Positions 8,938 through 16,330 of a stretch of 64,000 nt of DNA are shown here, piece after piece (position 1 is the stretch's first letter; each line of letters begins with the position of its first letter). The notes beneath the pieces were generated by a model. The model saw only the letters and a program-made list of their open reading frames with translations. It was not told the origin of the DNA and ran no database searches. Origin of the DNA: Paenibacillus hemerocallicola (lineage in GTDB: Bacteria; Bacillota; Bacilli; Paenibacillales; NBRC-103111); assembly GCF_006265175.1 (NCBI RefSeq), contig NZ_VDCQ01000015.1, positions 22,805-86,804 on the forward strand, read 5' to 3'. Both the position numbers and the translations under genes were made by a program.

Positions 8938-9442
8938 AGTTTTGGATCGGATCGGGAATCATCCCTTCCTGCTCCAGCTCCGTATTCGTCTTCATCGCTT
9001 TCATCTCTTTGCCGAGACGGACCATATCCTGTTCGTCCTGCACCATGGTGCCGTTCACTATGTCCTGCTGCGAACGGTCATCCTGGTCCTCCGTGTCCTT
9101 GTGCCCGTCGGTCCGCCACCCGTCCGCCGTCCGCGGCTCGTATGGAACGCCGACCAGCTCGCACAGCTTGCGGTGCGCTTCCTCCCGGATCTGCTCCGGA
9201 ATGCCTTCGCAGCCGGTCCATTCGCCAGTAAAGCCCGACTGGTGGACGAGCAGCGTTATGCGCTCCGAATCGTCGGAAATGAAAGGAATCCGGTACACGA
9301 TTTTATCGTCCCTCTCCGGAGAAGAAAACGTCAGCTGCACGACCTTGTACCCTTCCGACTCGGAGGGCATGAAGCCCAGCCGCAGAACGGCCTGGTTAAA
9401 CTCCTCGTAGAGCTTGGTTACATTAAGGTTCGGGTTCGTCAT
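8936..9442 (-). CDS. Hypothetical acidic protein, last gene of a stress-type operon
   Basis: A 168-residue protein starting MTNPNLNVTKLYEEFNQAV. The first ~100 residues look folded; the last third is very acidic and hydrophilic (GHKDTEDQDDRSQQD). I do not recognise a family. The ATG at 9442 follows GGAGGTGAC; the longer upstream extension is Arg-rich and looks like a frame artefact. It lies 49 bases downstream of the YtxH-like gene on the same strand and is followed by a strong terminator, so it is probably third in the operon started by the SigB-type promoter at 10277-10302. Confidence 0.55.
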   Translation of the reverse strand: MTNPNLNVTKLYEEFNQAVLRLGFMPSESEGYKVVQLTFSSPERDDKIVYRIPFISDDSERITLLVHQSGFTGEWTGCEGIPEQIREEAHRKLCELVGVPYEPRTADGWRTDGHKDTEDQDDRSQQDIVNGTMVQDEQDMVRLGKEMKAMKTNTELEQEGMIPDPIQN

Positions 9443-9491
9443 CTTCGTCACCTCCGTATTATGGCCCGCCGGCGGTCGATGAAGCTTGCGA

Positions 9492-9905
9492 TCAATGTGC
9501 CGTCGTCTTGGCTTTATCCGACGCGTCTTCATCGCCGTCCTTGGACTTGCTGTTCATTGCCGAGGCGGCCATATCCTTCGTTTTGTCCGAGATCGACCCG
9601 ACTTTGTCGCCTACCGCCTTTACGGCCTCGCTCGTTTTGTCCGCCGTGTCGTGGGCCAGCTCGACCGTCTTCTCCTGCACGTTGTTCTTAAGCTCGACCG
9701 TCTTGTCGCGAATGTCCTTCGCCAGCTCCGCCGTTTTGTCGCGAACGCTTTGAGTCACTTCCGCCGTTTTGTCGTACATGCCGTGAGCGCTGCGCTTCAT
9801 GCTGTCGCGCAGCTTGCGGCCCGACTGGGGAGCGAGCAGCAGCGCGGCTGCCGCACCGACTACTCCTCCAACGAATACGCCTTTCCAAGTTCCTGCCATT
9901 TTCAT
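9492..9905 (-). CDS. YtxH-type membrane-anchored protein with LEA-like repeats
   Basis: A 137-residue protein. Residues 5-30 (WKGVFVGGVVGAAAALLLAP) are the YtxH glycine-rich membrane segment. From about residue 44 to 100 the chain repeats an 11-residue-like pattern (DKTAEV, DKTAEL, DKTVEL, EKTVEL, DKTSEA), typical of amphipathic group 3 LEA proteins linked to desiccation tolerance. AAAGGAGG sets the start. It lies 69 bases downstream of the GlsB-like gene, whose SigB-type promoter may serve both. The stress-protective role is inferred. Confidence 0.75.
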   Translation of the reverse strand: MKMAGTWKGVFVGGVVGAAAALLLAPQSGRKLRDSMKRSAHGMYDKTAEVTQSVRDKTAELAKDIRDKTVELKNNVQEKTVELAHDTADKTSEAVKAVGDKVGSISDKTKDMAASAMNSKSKDGDEDASDKAKTTAH

Positions 9906-9974
9906 GCCGATTCCTCCTTTTGAAAATGAAAATATATGACCGTGATGCCGCCGCCGGACTAAAGCGCTACTCCG

Positions 9975-10232
9975 CTAAACCGACTTGCGCAGCGCCTGTG
10001 AAAGCAAACCGAGTAAAAAAACGAAAAGCGCGGCGCCAACGATGGCGGGAATAACGGCAAATCCGCCGATGACCGGTCCCCAACTTCCGAATAGGATCGA
10101 TCCGAGCCAACCGCCGGCGAAACCGGCGATCATGGAGCCGAGCAACCCGCCAGGCATGCTGCTCTTCACAAGGGCGTCTCCGATGGTTCCGATCAATACA
10201 GCCATAAGGATGCTGATCAAGAGTCCCCACAT
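9975..10232 (-). CDS. GlsB/YeaQ/YmgE family small membrane protein
   Basis: An 85-residue, very hydrophobic protein with three predicted membrane helices and the glycine-rich pattern of the transglycosylase-associated (GlsB/YeaQ/YmgE) family (GGLLGSMIAGFAGGWLGSIL). Members are commonly stress-induced, but their molecular function is unclear. GGAGGGTGATCGC precedes the ATG. A near-consensus SigB promoter lies 44 bases upstream (10277-10302), and the gene heads a probable three-gene leftward operon. Confidence 0.75.
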   Translation of the reverse strand: MWGLLISILMAVLIGTIGDALVKSSMPGGLLGSMIAGFAGGWLGSILFGSWGPVIGGFAVIPAIVGAALFVFLLGLLSQALRKSV

Positions 10233-10276
10233 GCGATCACCCTCCTTCTAGGTAATGACGGCCGCCCTATGGACTA

Positions 10277-10302
10277 TTACCCCGGCACCCGCTTCGCGAA
10301 AC
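10277..10302 (-). promoter_or_regulatory. SigB-type promoter, leftward
   Basis: Read on the minus strand: GTTTCG, 14 bases, GGGTAA, 44 bases before the GlsB-like start at 10232. Confidence 0.65.
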
Positions 10303-10336
10303 AACCAATATTTCGCACCGGATTGCTGCGAACGGC

Positions 10337-10365
10337 AAAAAACCGTCCCAGCTCCTTGGGGACGG
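10337..10365 (-). terminator. Terminator of the IclR gene
   Basis: CCGTCCC and GGGACGG stem with a 9-base loop, followed on the minus strand by six T. Confidence 0.8.
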
Positions 10366-10397
10366 CCCGTTTGGCCGTTCGCGATCCGGCTGTGACG

Positions 10398-11141
10398 CTA
10401 TTTCAGCATCTTCCCCATCCGGTTCGCGGCTTCGATAATTTGCGAGGCATGCTCCTTCATTTTCTCCACCGTGAACCGGTTGGACGGCCCCGAGACGGCC
10501 AATGCCGCCACCAGCTTATGCCCCCGGTTGAATATCGGGGCCGCGACGGCGGCAGCCCCCGGCTCCCGCTCCTCTACGCTTGTCGCATAGCCGAACCGGC
10601 TAATCTCGGTCATTTGCCGCACGAACGATTGCTTCTCCGCCGCACCCGACCATTCCAGCGCTTCCAGCACCTGCTTTTGCACTTCGCTTTCGGCGAAGGC
10701 GATGAGCACCTTGCTGGATGCGCCCACGTTCAGCGGCAGCCTTGCGCCGATCGGCGCGACGCGGCGGATCGCCTGATTGCTCTGCACCGCCTGGATCCGG
10801 ATCCGCTCTCCACCGTCCCGCACGTAGAGGCTGACCGTCTCCCCCAGCGAATCGCGCAGCCGTTCCATCTCGGGCTGCAGCATAATCGCCGGATCGTCGC
10901 TTTGCGACAAATTGGCCGCAAGCTCCCAAATACGGAATCCGAGCCGGTATTTCTCCGTCTCCGCATTGCGGGTAACGAAGTCCTTCCCTTCCAGCGAAGC
11001 CAGCAGCCGGTGTACGGTGCTTTTGTGCAGCTGCGTTCTGGCCGCGATCTCCGTAAGGCTCAGCTCCGTCTCATCGGTAAATGCGGATAATATATCAAGC
11101 GCCCTCTCGACGGCGCGTACAGTCAGCTTTGTATCGTCCAT
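10398..11141 (-). CDS. IclR-family transcriptional regulator
   Basis: A 247-residue regulator. Residues 5-65 form the IclR winged helix-turn-helix (AVERALDILSAF, LSLTEIAARTQLHKSTVHRLL). Residues about 75-245 form the effector-binding domain with typical YVRDGGERIRI and PLNVGASSKVLIAF patterns. GGAGC precedes the ATG. A perfect 6-bp inverted repeat overlaps its probable -10 box (11161-11175), suggesting autoregulation. No catabolic operon lies beside it, so the inducer cannot be guessed. Confidence 0.88.
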   Translation of the reverse strand: MDDTKLTVRAVERALDILSAFTDETELSLTEIAARTQLHKSTVHRLLASLEGKDFVTRNAETEKYRLGFRIWELAANLSQSDDPAIMLQPEMERLRDSLGETVSLYVRDGGERIRIQAVQSNQAIRRVAPIGARLPLNVGASSKVLIAFAESEVQKQVLEALEWSGAAEKQSFVRQMTEISRFGYATSVEEREPGAAAVAAPIFNRGHKLVAALAVSGPSNRFTVEKMKEHASQIIEAANRMGKMLK

Positions 11142-11160
11142 CTTCGATCCGCTCCATGCG

Positions 11161-11175
11161 TTTCATTATATGAAA
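11161..11175 (-). promoter_or_regulatory. IclR promoter -10 with overlapping palindrome
   Basis: TTTCAT-TAT-ATGAAA is a perfect inverted repeat and contains TATAAT on the minus strand (11165-11170), 20 bases upstream of the IclR start. The -35 is poor. An autoregulatory operator is the simplest reading. Confidence 0.45.
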
Positions 11176-11499
11176 CCGGGTTTTACATTAGTATACCTTA
11201 TCCTTCTCCGAATCGTAAAGAGAATTGGCGCTGCCTTTTTCTACACTTTTCCTTCCGCGTTTCTATTGACCTGGGACTGCCGCAAATAATATTATTACTA
11301 TAGAGGAAGTTTTTCTTTGTTTTCGAATCGTTGAGAAATTTCGGCGGCTTACGTCCTATCGTCCGCTTAACTGTTCGCCCTCCGGGTACAGAATCCATGC
11401 CGCTCCCATGGACGGCAACCCTAATCCGCACCACTTGTTGCACTCGAGCCTCCCCTTCAACAAAACGTTTACTTACAGCTTGCTTAAGGAGGGATCCCC
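11176..11499. other. Intergenic region without a gene
   Basis: This divergent gap between the IclR and hydrolase genes contains no reading frame with a ribosome site and no clear terminator. I see no consensus promoter for the rightward hydrolase. Confidence 0.5.
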
Positions 11500-12477
11500 A
11501 TGGAATCTACGCCCGTTCCATCCGTTGCGTACAACCCACCCGTATTTGAAAACGCTCCCATCCGGGCTTCCCGGAAAAAGCTGTGGATTTTGATTCCGCT
11601 TGCCATCCTTCTCGTCCTGTCCAGCAGCGCCGTCGTAGCATTCCATGGTTATGTCGCCTGGATGCTGGCGCGCCCGTCCATCGCTCCGCTCAGCTCCAAT
11701 CCGCTTCTGGCTGCCGGACTTCCTTACGCGGACGTCAACTTTACGAGCAGCGACGGCGGCAGCACGCTGGACGGCTGGTTCATACCGGCGGAAGGCTCCG
11801 ATAAAGTCGTCGTGTTCTCCCATGGCTATGGAGGCAACCGCGAGGAACTGTGGGTTCCTTTTTACAGTTTGGCCAAAGAATTGAATAAGCAGCATTACAA
11901 CGTACTTCTGTTCGACTACGGATACGTTCAACCCGACTTATCCGTTACCGGAGGCGTCAGGGAATCGCTCGAGCTTCAGGGAGCGATCGATTTCGTCAAA
12001 CGGCAAGGGATGAAGCACACGTATGTGTGGGGCTTCTCGATGGGAGCCGGGACCGCCCTGCAGACGGCGCTTCACAGCAAGGACATCGAGGCGATGATAC
12101 TGGACAGCACCTTCCTGCTCGAGCCTGACACGATGTTCCACAACATCAAGCAGCAGGTCGATTTGCCCCGGTACCCGTCGCTTGCGCTCATCCGCTTTTT
12201 CTTCCCCATTTTGAACGGCACGAGCATGGATCAAATTCCTTATCAGACGGTTAAAGAAACGACTTATCCGATACCGATCTTCTTCATCCACGGCATGAAG
12301 GACGCCAAGGCGCCGCACGATGTGGCCGAATTGATCTACGAGAACCAATCCGCGCGGAAATCCAGCCTGTGGCTGCTGCCTGAAGGCCGGCACGAGCTTC
12401 TGTATAAGGCGAACAAAAAAGAATATGTAAAACGCACGATGGCCTTCTTGAATCAAGCTTCGGCCGGCAAGTTTTGA
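11500..12477 (+). CDS. Membrane-anchored alpha/beta hydrolase
   Basis: A 325-residue protein with an N-terminal membrane anchor (about 26-50) and an alpha/beta hydrolase domain (about 75-320). The nucleophile is the Ser of GFSMGAG. FSHGYGGNREE forms the oxyanion-side loop, and catalytic His and Asp candidates lie in GRHELLY and FIHGMKDAKAP. It resembles the B. subtilis YqkD-type extracytoplasmic hydrolases; substrate unknown. TAAGGAGG precedes the ATG. It stands alone, 83 bases before the superoxide dismutase fusion. Confidence 0.8.
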   Translation: MESTPVPSVAYNPPVFENAPIRASRKKLWILIPLAILLVLSSSAVVAFHGYVAWMLARPSIAPLSSNPLLAAGLPYADVNFTSSDGGSTLDGWFIPAEGSDKVVVFSHGYGGNREELWVPFYSLAKELNKQHYNVLLFDYGYVQPDLSVTGGVRESLELQGAIDFVKRQGMKHTYVWGFSMGAGTALQTALHSKDIEAMILDSTFLLEPDTMFHNIKQQVDLPRYPSLALIRFFFPILNGTSMDQIPYQTVKETTYPIPIFFIHGMKDAKAPHDVAELIYENQSARKSSLWLLPEGRHELLYKANKKEYVKRTMAFLNQASAGKF

Positions 12478-12496
12478 TACGCGTCCCTTCCCTTCG

Positions 12497-12526
12497 TTCT
12501 GAGTCAATCCTCCTTCCGAATATAAT
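12497..12526 (+). promoter_or_regulatory. Sigma-A-like promoter of the SOD fusion gene
   Basis: TTCTGA (12497-12502), 18 bases, perfect TATAAT (12521-12526), 34 bases before the chosen start. Confidence 0.5.
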
Positions 12527-12560
12527 GGAGAAGATTTTACAAGGGAGGATGGTGGACGCG

Positions 12561-13706
12561 ATGCTATACGTATACGGCTCGCTCATGCCGCTCAGACTGC
12601 TGGAAGAAATAAGGTTCTGGAAAACGCAGGAGAAGGAGCATACCGTGGTGATCCGCGAGCTCGTTCCCAATCTTGAACCGCAATATGTGAAGCTGCTGCA
12701 GCAGTGGGAATCCGTGTTCGCGCAAACGGAAGCGACCGCAGGCCAATGGATCGAAGCGGTCATCCGATCGAACGGAGCTGTCGGTCCCGAGCTATGGCGG
12801 CAAGTAGACGCCTTGCTGCAACGCTCCGCCGCCCAGTCCAAAGAATTCGTCAAGCAGCTGTTCGCCTTGCTGGAGCAAAGCGCGGCCGTACGCTCCGTAC
12901 CGACCGCACCGACGGTCGTGCAGCATATCATCCGCGAATCCGAATATTTCCTTGGAGTGCTGCAGGCGGTATTGACATCCCCTACCGAGCATACATACCG
13001 CAATGAAGAACAAGCGGCAGACCGCGCCGAGTCCATATCGCCCGATGGCGTATGGAACGATCCTCCCCTGCGCGAAAAGGCCGTACCGATCGGCGGTCAT
13101 ACGCTTCCCCAGTTGCCCTACGCCTACAATGCCCTGGAGCCGTATATCGACGAGACGACCATGCGTCTCCATCACGACAAGCATCACAAAAGCTACGTGG
13201 ACGGCTTGAACAAAGCCGAGACGATGATGGCGCACGCGCGCAAATCCGGCGACTTCGACCTGATCAAGCATTGGGAGCGTGAAGCCGCGTTCAACGGGGC
13301 CGGCCACTATCTCCACACCTTATTTTGGAATGTGATGGCGCCAAAGGCCGGAGGCAAGCCGTCCGGACCGATCGCCGCACAAATCGATCGCGACTTTGGC
13401 AGCTTCGAGGCGTTCAAGAAGCATTTTACGTCGGCGGCCGACAAGGTCGAGGGCGGCGGCTGGGCGCTGCTCGTATGGAGCCCGCGCAGCCATCGGCTGG
13501 AGATTTTGCAGGCCGAGAAGCATCAGAATTTGTCGCAGTGGGACGTCATTCCGCTTCTCGCGCTCGACGTATGGGAGCATGCGTATTATTTGAAATACCA
13601 GAATGAACGTCCGAAATATACGGCCGCCTGGTGGAACGTCGTCAATTGGCCGCATGTGAACGAACGGTTTGTCGTGGCGCAGCAGGTGAAGTGGGCGCCT
13701 TATTGA
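12561..13706 (+). CDS. DUF2935-superoxide dismutase (Fe/Mn) fusion, SodF-like
   Basis: A 381-residue protein. Residues 1-150 are a helical DUF2935-like domain (RLLEEIRFWKTQEKEHTVVIRE, HIIRESEYFLGVLQ). Residues about 180-380 form a complete Fe/Mn superoxide dismutase. Its metal ligands are the first His of RLHHDKHH, the second His of HYLHTLFW, and Asp and His of [12 protein letters not shown]. The enzyme converts superoxide to peroxide and oxygen. The start is uncertain between ATG 12549, GTG 12552 and ATG 12561, because GGGAGG ends at 12548; 12561 starts the recognisable domain. B. subtilis SodF has a similar extended N-terminus. A second, classical SOD is at 23074. Confidence 0.85.
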   Translation: MLYVYGSLMPLRLLEEIRFWKTQEKEHTVVIRELVPNLEPQYVKLLQQWESVFAQTEATAGQWIEAVIRSNGAVGPELWRQVDALLQRSAAQSKEFVKQLFALLEQSAAVRSVPTAPTVVQHIIRESEYFLGVLQAVLTSPTEHTYRNEEQAADRAESISPDGVWNDPPLREKAVPIGGHTLPQLPYAYNALEPYIDETTMRLHHDKHHKSYVDGLNKAETMMAHARKSGDFDLIKHWEREAAFNGAGHYLHTLFWNVMAPKAGGKPSGPIAAQIDRDFGSFEAFKKHFTSAADKVEGGGWALLVWSPRSHRLEILQAEKHQNLSQWDVIPLLALDVWEHAYYLKYQNERPKYTAAWWNVVNWPHVNERFVVAQQVKWAPY

Positions 13707-13718
13707 CCGGTGGAGCGG

Positions 13719-14555
13719 CTAGTGCAGGATACGGCGCTCGGAAGGCGCGATGTCGTGCCGGGCGGAACGGTCGCATTCGGTCCGCAATGCGCACTTGCCG
13801 CATACCGACGGACGATTCGGATCATATCGCGGCCCCGCCCCCGCTTCGGGCATATAGTCGCGGAGCAGCCTGATATAATCGGCCGCCTTGGCGACTTCTT
13901 CCGGACCGGGCCGGAATACGTAACGGTTGCCGCTCAGTACCCCAAACACCTCGATTCTTCCCGGAAGCGCTCCGAACGCTTCGCTGCAAAACAGTACCGC
14001 CAAATGCCGGAAGCCTATAATAACCCCTGGATCGTCATCGACCAAATATTTATGGATAACATAGGGAGACTGCGAGCCGCTCCCCGTCCGGTGCAGCATC
14101 TGCACGATGAAGGAAACGTCGGATTCCACCGACGGGATGTAACGACGGAACGATTCGAACAGCACCATCGGCACAAGGTCCCGCCCTTCCTGCAAAAACC
14201 GGGTCAAGTTGGAGACCGTTTGCGCCCGCATATGCTTGTAATGATCGGCAGACTCGAATTTATAAGCTCTGTTGCTCCAGCGGTGGTACGCCGATCTTTC
14301 GATCGCGCCTGCCGACCGCTGCTCAGGAGGAAGACTGAAATAATCGTTAACGATATAGCTCGCCGAATACTGGACGAGTTGTCGCCAGCTCACATCCTTG
14401 CGAGGCTGTCCCGGATATTCCTTTCTCGGCCTAGTCACGCGGAAAGGGCAGCGCAGCAGCTCCTCCAGCCTGTAATCCTCGATAACGCCGACCGTTGCTT
14501 GCGCTTCCTTGACCGCCGCCGACACGCCTTTGTCTTCCACGAATCGCGGGATCAT
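13719..14555 (-). CDS. AddB/Cas4-like (RecB-type) four-cysteine protein, possibly without nuclease activity
   Basis: A 278-residue protein. The N-terminal DYRLEELLRCPFRV is the RecB-like nuclease opening motif with one Cys. The C-terminal CGKCALRTEC has C-X2-C-X5-C spacing. One N-terminal plus three C-terminal cysteines is the [4Fe-4S] pattern of AddB and Cas4. Between them the usual G-(I/V)-D...D-x-K nuclease core is not evident (GRIEVFGVLSGNRYVF), so the active site may be lost. The ATG overlaps the flavodoxin stop (ATGA). It is last in the Fur-controlled operon starting at 16306. The iron-sulfur role is inferred. Confidence 0.55.
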   Translation of the reverse strand: MIPRFVEDKGVSAAVKEAQATVGVIEDYRLEELLRCPFRVTRPRKEYPGQPRKDVSWRQLVQYSASYIVNDYFSLPPEQRSAGAIERSAYHRWSNRAYKFESADHYKHMRAQTVSNLTRFLQEGRDLVPMVLFESFRRYIPSVESDVSFIVQMLHRTGSGSQSPYVIHKYLVDDDPGVIIGFRHLAVLFCSEAFGALPGRIEVFGVLSGNRYVFRPGPEEVAKAADYIRLLRDYMPEAGAGPRYDPNRPSVCGKCALRTECDRSARHDIAPSERRILH

Positions 14556-15001
14556 TTCACGCCTGCCGCGGCCAACACGACCTGTTTGCCCAATTCGCGA
14601 CAAACCGCCTTCTCCTGCTCGGACGGACCCAGCTCTACCTTAAGTCCTTTGGATACGAGCACCGTTCCCAGCTCCTCCAGCTTCTCCTCCAATACGTCCA
14701 CCGCTTTGCCGAATTCCGGATACGAGGAATCCGCGGAGCCGAATACGGCCGCTTGCTTGCCGGACAAGTCGAGATCGTCCAGCTCCTCGTAGAAGTCCAG
14801 AAATTCATCCGGAAGCTCCCCGTCCCCCCAAGTATAGGCTCCGAGCACGAATGCGTCATAGTCCGCCAGCTCGGATGCGTTTGCATCGAGCACGTTTTTC
14901 AAAACGGCCTCCGCGCCTTCCGCACGGATTCCTTCCGCCACCGCATCCGCCATGTCCTCCGTATTCCCCGTCATGCTTGCAAATACGACGATAACCTTCA
15001 T
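14552..15001 (-). CDS. Flavodoxin
   Basis: A 149-residue short-chain flavodoxin: FMN phosphate loop SMTGNTEDMA (residues 9-18), the first isoalloxazine loop AYTWGDGELPDEF, and the second loop SADSSYPEFGKAVD. It is a one-electron carrier that typically replaces ferredoxin when iron is scarce, which agrees with its place in an operon behind a perfect Fur box. GGGAGGACGGGAG precedes the ATG. It overlaps the downstream four-Cys protein gene by 4 bases, suggesting equal synthesis and perhaps electron transfer to its cluster (inference). Confidence 0.92.
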   Translation of the reverse strand: MKVIVVFASMTGNTEDMADAVAEGIRAEGAEAVLKNVLDANASELADYDAFVLGAYTWGDGELPDEFLDFYEELDDLDLSGKQAAVFGSADSSYPEFGKAVDVLEEKLEELGTVLVSKGLKVELGPSEQEKAVCRELGKQVVLAAAGVK

Positions 15002-15037
15002 CTTCTCCCGTCCTCCCGCATATTCGAATTTATCGGA

Positions 15038-15133
15038 CTATCCCTTTTCTTTTCTCGCTCCGCGAATGTACAACACGACCAAGGCGATATTGACCAGCAA
15101 TAAAATAAGTGCCGTTATAAGCAAAAAGCGCAC
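15038..15133 (-). CDS. 31-residue membrane microprotein
   Basis: A GTG-started frame encoding one hydrophobic helix (FLLITALILLLVNIALVVLY) and a basic tail (RGARKEKG). The ribosome site GGAGAAGGAGG ends 7 bases upstream and is itself the Arg codons ending the preceding gene. That gene's stop is one base from this GTG, so translation is coupled. I know no family. Its position inside a Fur-controlled operon argues that it is real; it may anchor or assemble one of the operon's other products. Confidence 0.65.
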   Translation of the reverse strand: MRFLLITALILLLVNIALVVLYIRGARKEKG

Positions 15134-15134
15134 G

Positions 15135-15506
15135 TCAAATCCTCCTTCTCCTATTGTCCGCGCACAGATCAAGCAGCGACACCCCATTTTCACGCATCAG
15201 GACGGTGTCGTAGCAGGAGCATTCGTAGCGAACGATGCCGGAGGCCGGCAGCTCCGCAATTATCGCCCCGTACCAATCGATATGTACCCGTTCGAACTGC
15301 TCCCCTGTCAGCTCCCATCTTGTCGTAACGATGTATTCCTCGTATTGCTCCGGACTGCGGGCCGACAATACCTCGATGGAGGTCCATTTGCCGGTCCCGG
15401 CACGAGGCTTGAATTGTTCGATGCCGCTCAGCATGCTTTTGCCGCAGCCGTGCTCCAGACACAGCCGCTGTACGACGACTACCACACTCATCCCCTCTTC
15501 CGTCAT
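15135..15506 (-). CDS. Antibiotic-biosynthesis-monooxygenase-like protein, possible heme-degrading enzyme
   Basis: A 123-residue protein. Residues 7-70 (SVVVVVQRLCLEHG, SIEVLSARSPEQYEEYIVTTRWE) fit the ferredoxin-like ABM fold used by IsdG/HmoB-type heme monooxygenases, including the strand ending in TRWE. The catalytic Asn/His set cannot be confirmed by eye. The ATG overlaps the upstream propeller gene stop (ATGA). Fur control and a neighbouring flavodoxin would suit heme-iron recovery, but the assignment rests on fold-like sequence patterns only. Confidence 0.45.
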   Translation of the reverse strand: MTEEGMSVVVVVQRLCLEHGCGKSMLSGIEQFKPRAGTGKWTSIEVLSARSPEQYEEYIVTTRWELTGEQFERVHIDWYGAIIAELPASGIVRYECSCYDTVLMRENGVSLLDLCADNRRRRI

Positions 15507-16306
15507 ATCGATTGAATACCGCGGAATAACGTGGCCACTACGATCGTGTCGCCGATCCAGTCGGCATCGGCCACGGGGAAGCCGAGTCGGACCGGAAGCA
15601 GCGTCACGCTGTCGCGGATCAGCCCGAGCCGGAACAGCCCTCTGTCGGTACACACGTACACTTCGCGTCCTTTCGGAATCAAACCCATCATAAATAAACC
15701 GTCCAGCCGGTAAATGTCGAAGCCTCCGCGCTTGTTGCCGACGATCAATTGCCCGCGATCGCTTACCCCGATCAGACGCCCCCGGAAAACCGCAACGCCC
15801 GTCACCGCAGTCCGCAACGGAAATTCGCTCCAATCGCCGGTCAGCCGGTCGTATACCGCAATTCCGCTCTCGCAGCCCGCAATAATAAATTGGGGCAAAT
15901 AGAGCAGGTCATACACGATGGAATCGGGAAAAGCCCAGCTCAGCCAGCCATCCTCCGTCCTGCACCAGATGCCGTATTGGGTAGCGGCGAGCATCCTTCC
16001 GCTCTCGCTCTCGCGGAACCGGTATACGGGGATCGCTACGTCCGTCGGCTCCCAGCGTTCGCCGACATATATGTACAGCCCTTTGCTCGTGCACGCCGTC
16101 AAGACGTTCCGACTGACAAGCAGCCGGTTGACCATGGCATCCTCGGGCCAATTATCGTCCAGCGGGCTCCAGTTTCCCGTATCGTCAATGCGATATACGC
16201 CTTGACCGAGCGAAGAGGCATACACGGTCGAGTCGGGCCCGGCCGCGACAGAGGAAACGTGCGGAAACATGCGGTTCCAAGTACGGGGCACAGCGTTGCG
16301 CGGCAT
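15503..16306 (-). CDS. Beta-propeller-like protein, first gene of a Fur-controlled operon
   Basis: A 267-residue protein without signal peptide, built of repeated blades ending in a G-(L/I/V)-Y pattern: GQGVYRIDD, SKGLYIYVGERW, QYGIWCRTEDGW, ESGIAVYDRLTGDW, DRGLFRLG. This suggests a six- or seven-bladed cytoplasmic propeller, usually a protein-binding platform. The ATG at 16306 follows AAGGAGC; the longer frame start would sit at the promoter. It begins 39 bases downstream of a consensus sigma-A promoter covered by two Fur boxes and is coupled to the next gene. Ligand and exact family are not recognised. Confidence 0.6.
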   Translation of the reverse strand: MPRNAVPRTWNRMFPHVSSVAAGPDSTVYASSLGQGVYRIDDTGNWSPLDDNWPEDAMVNRLLVSRNVLTACTSKGLYIYVGERWEPTDVAIPVYRFRESESGRMLAATQYGIWCRTEDGWLSWAFPDSIVYDLLYLPQFIIAGCESGIAVYDRLTGDWSEFPLRTAVTGVAVFRGRLIGVSDRGQLIVGNKRGGFDIYRLDGLFMMGLIPKGREVYVCTDRGLFRLGLIRDSVTLLPVRLGFPVADADWIGDTIVVATLFRGIQSI

Positions 16307-16330
16307 CGGACAGCGCTCCTTCCACAATGG

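Noticed and set aside
13719-14555. Cas4 of a CRISPR-Cas system
   Set aside because: No repeats, cas1/cas2 or other cas genes occur in the window, and the nuclease core is not evident.
15135-15833. Long 232-codon minus-strand frame covering the ABM-like gene
   Set aside because: Its upstream part is an Arg/Gly-rich shadow of the propeller gene; the ATGA overlap at 15503-15506 marks the true start.
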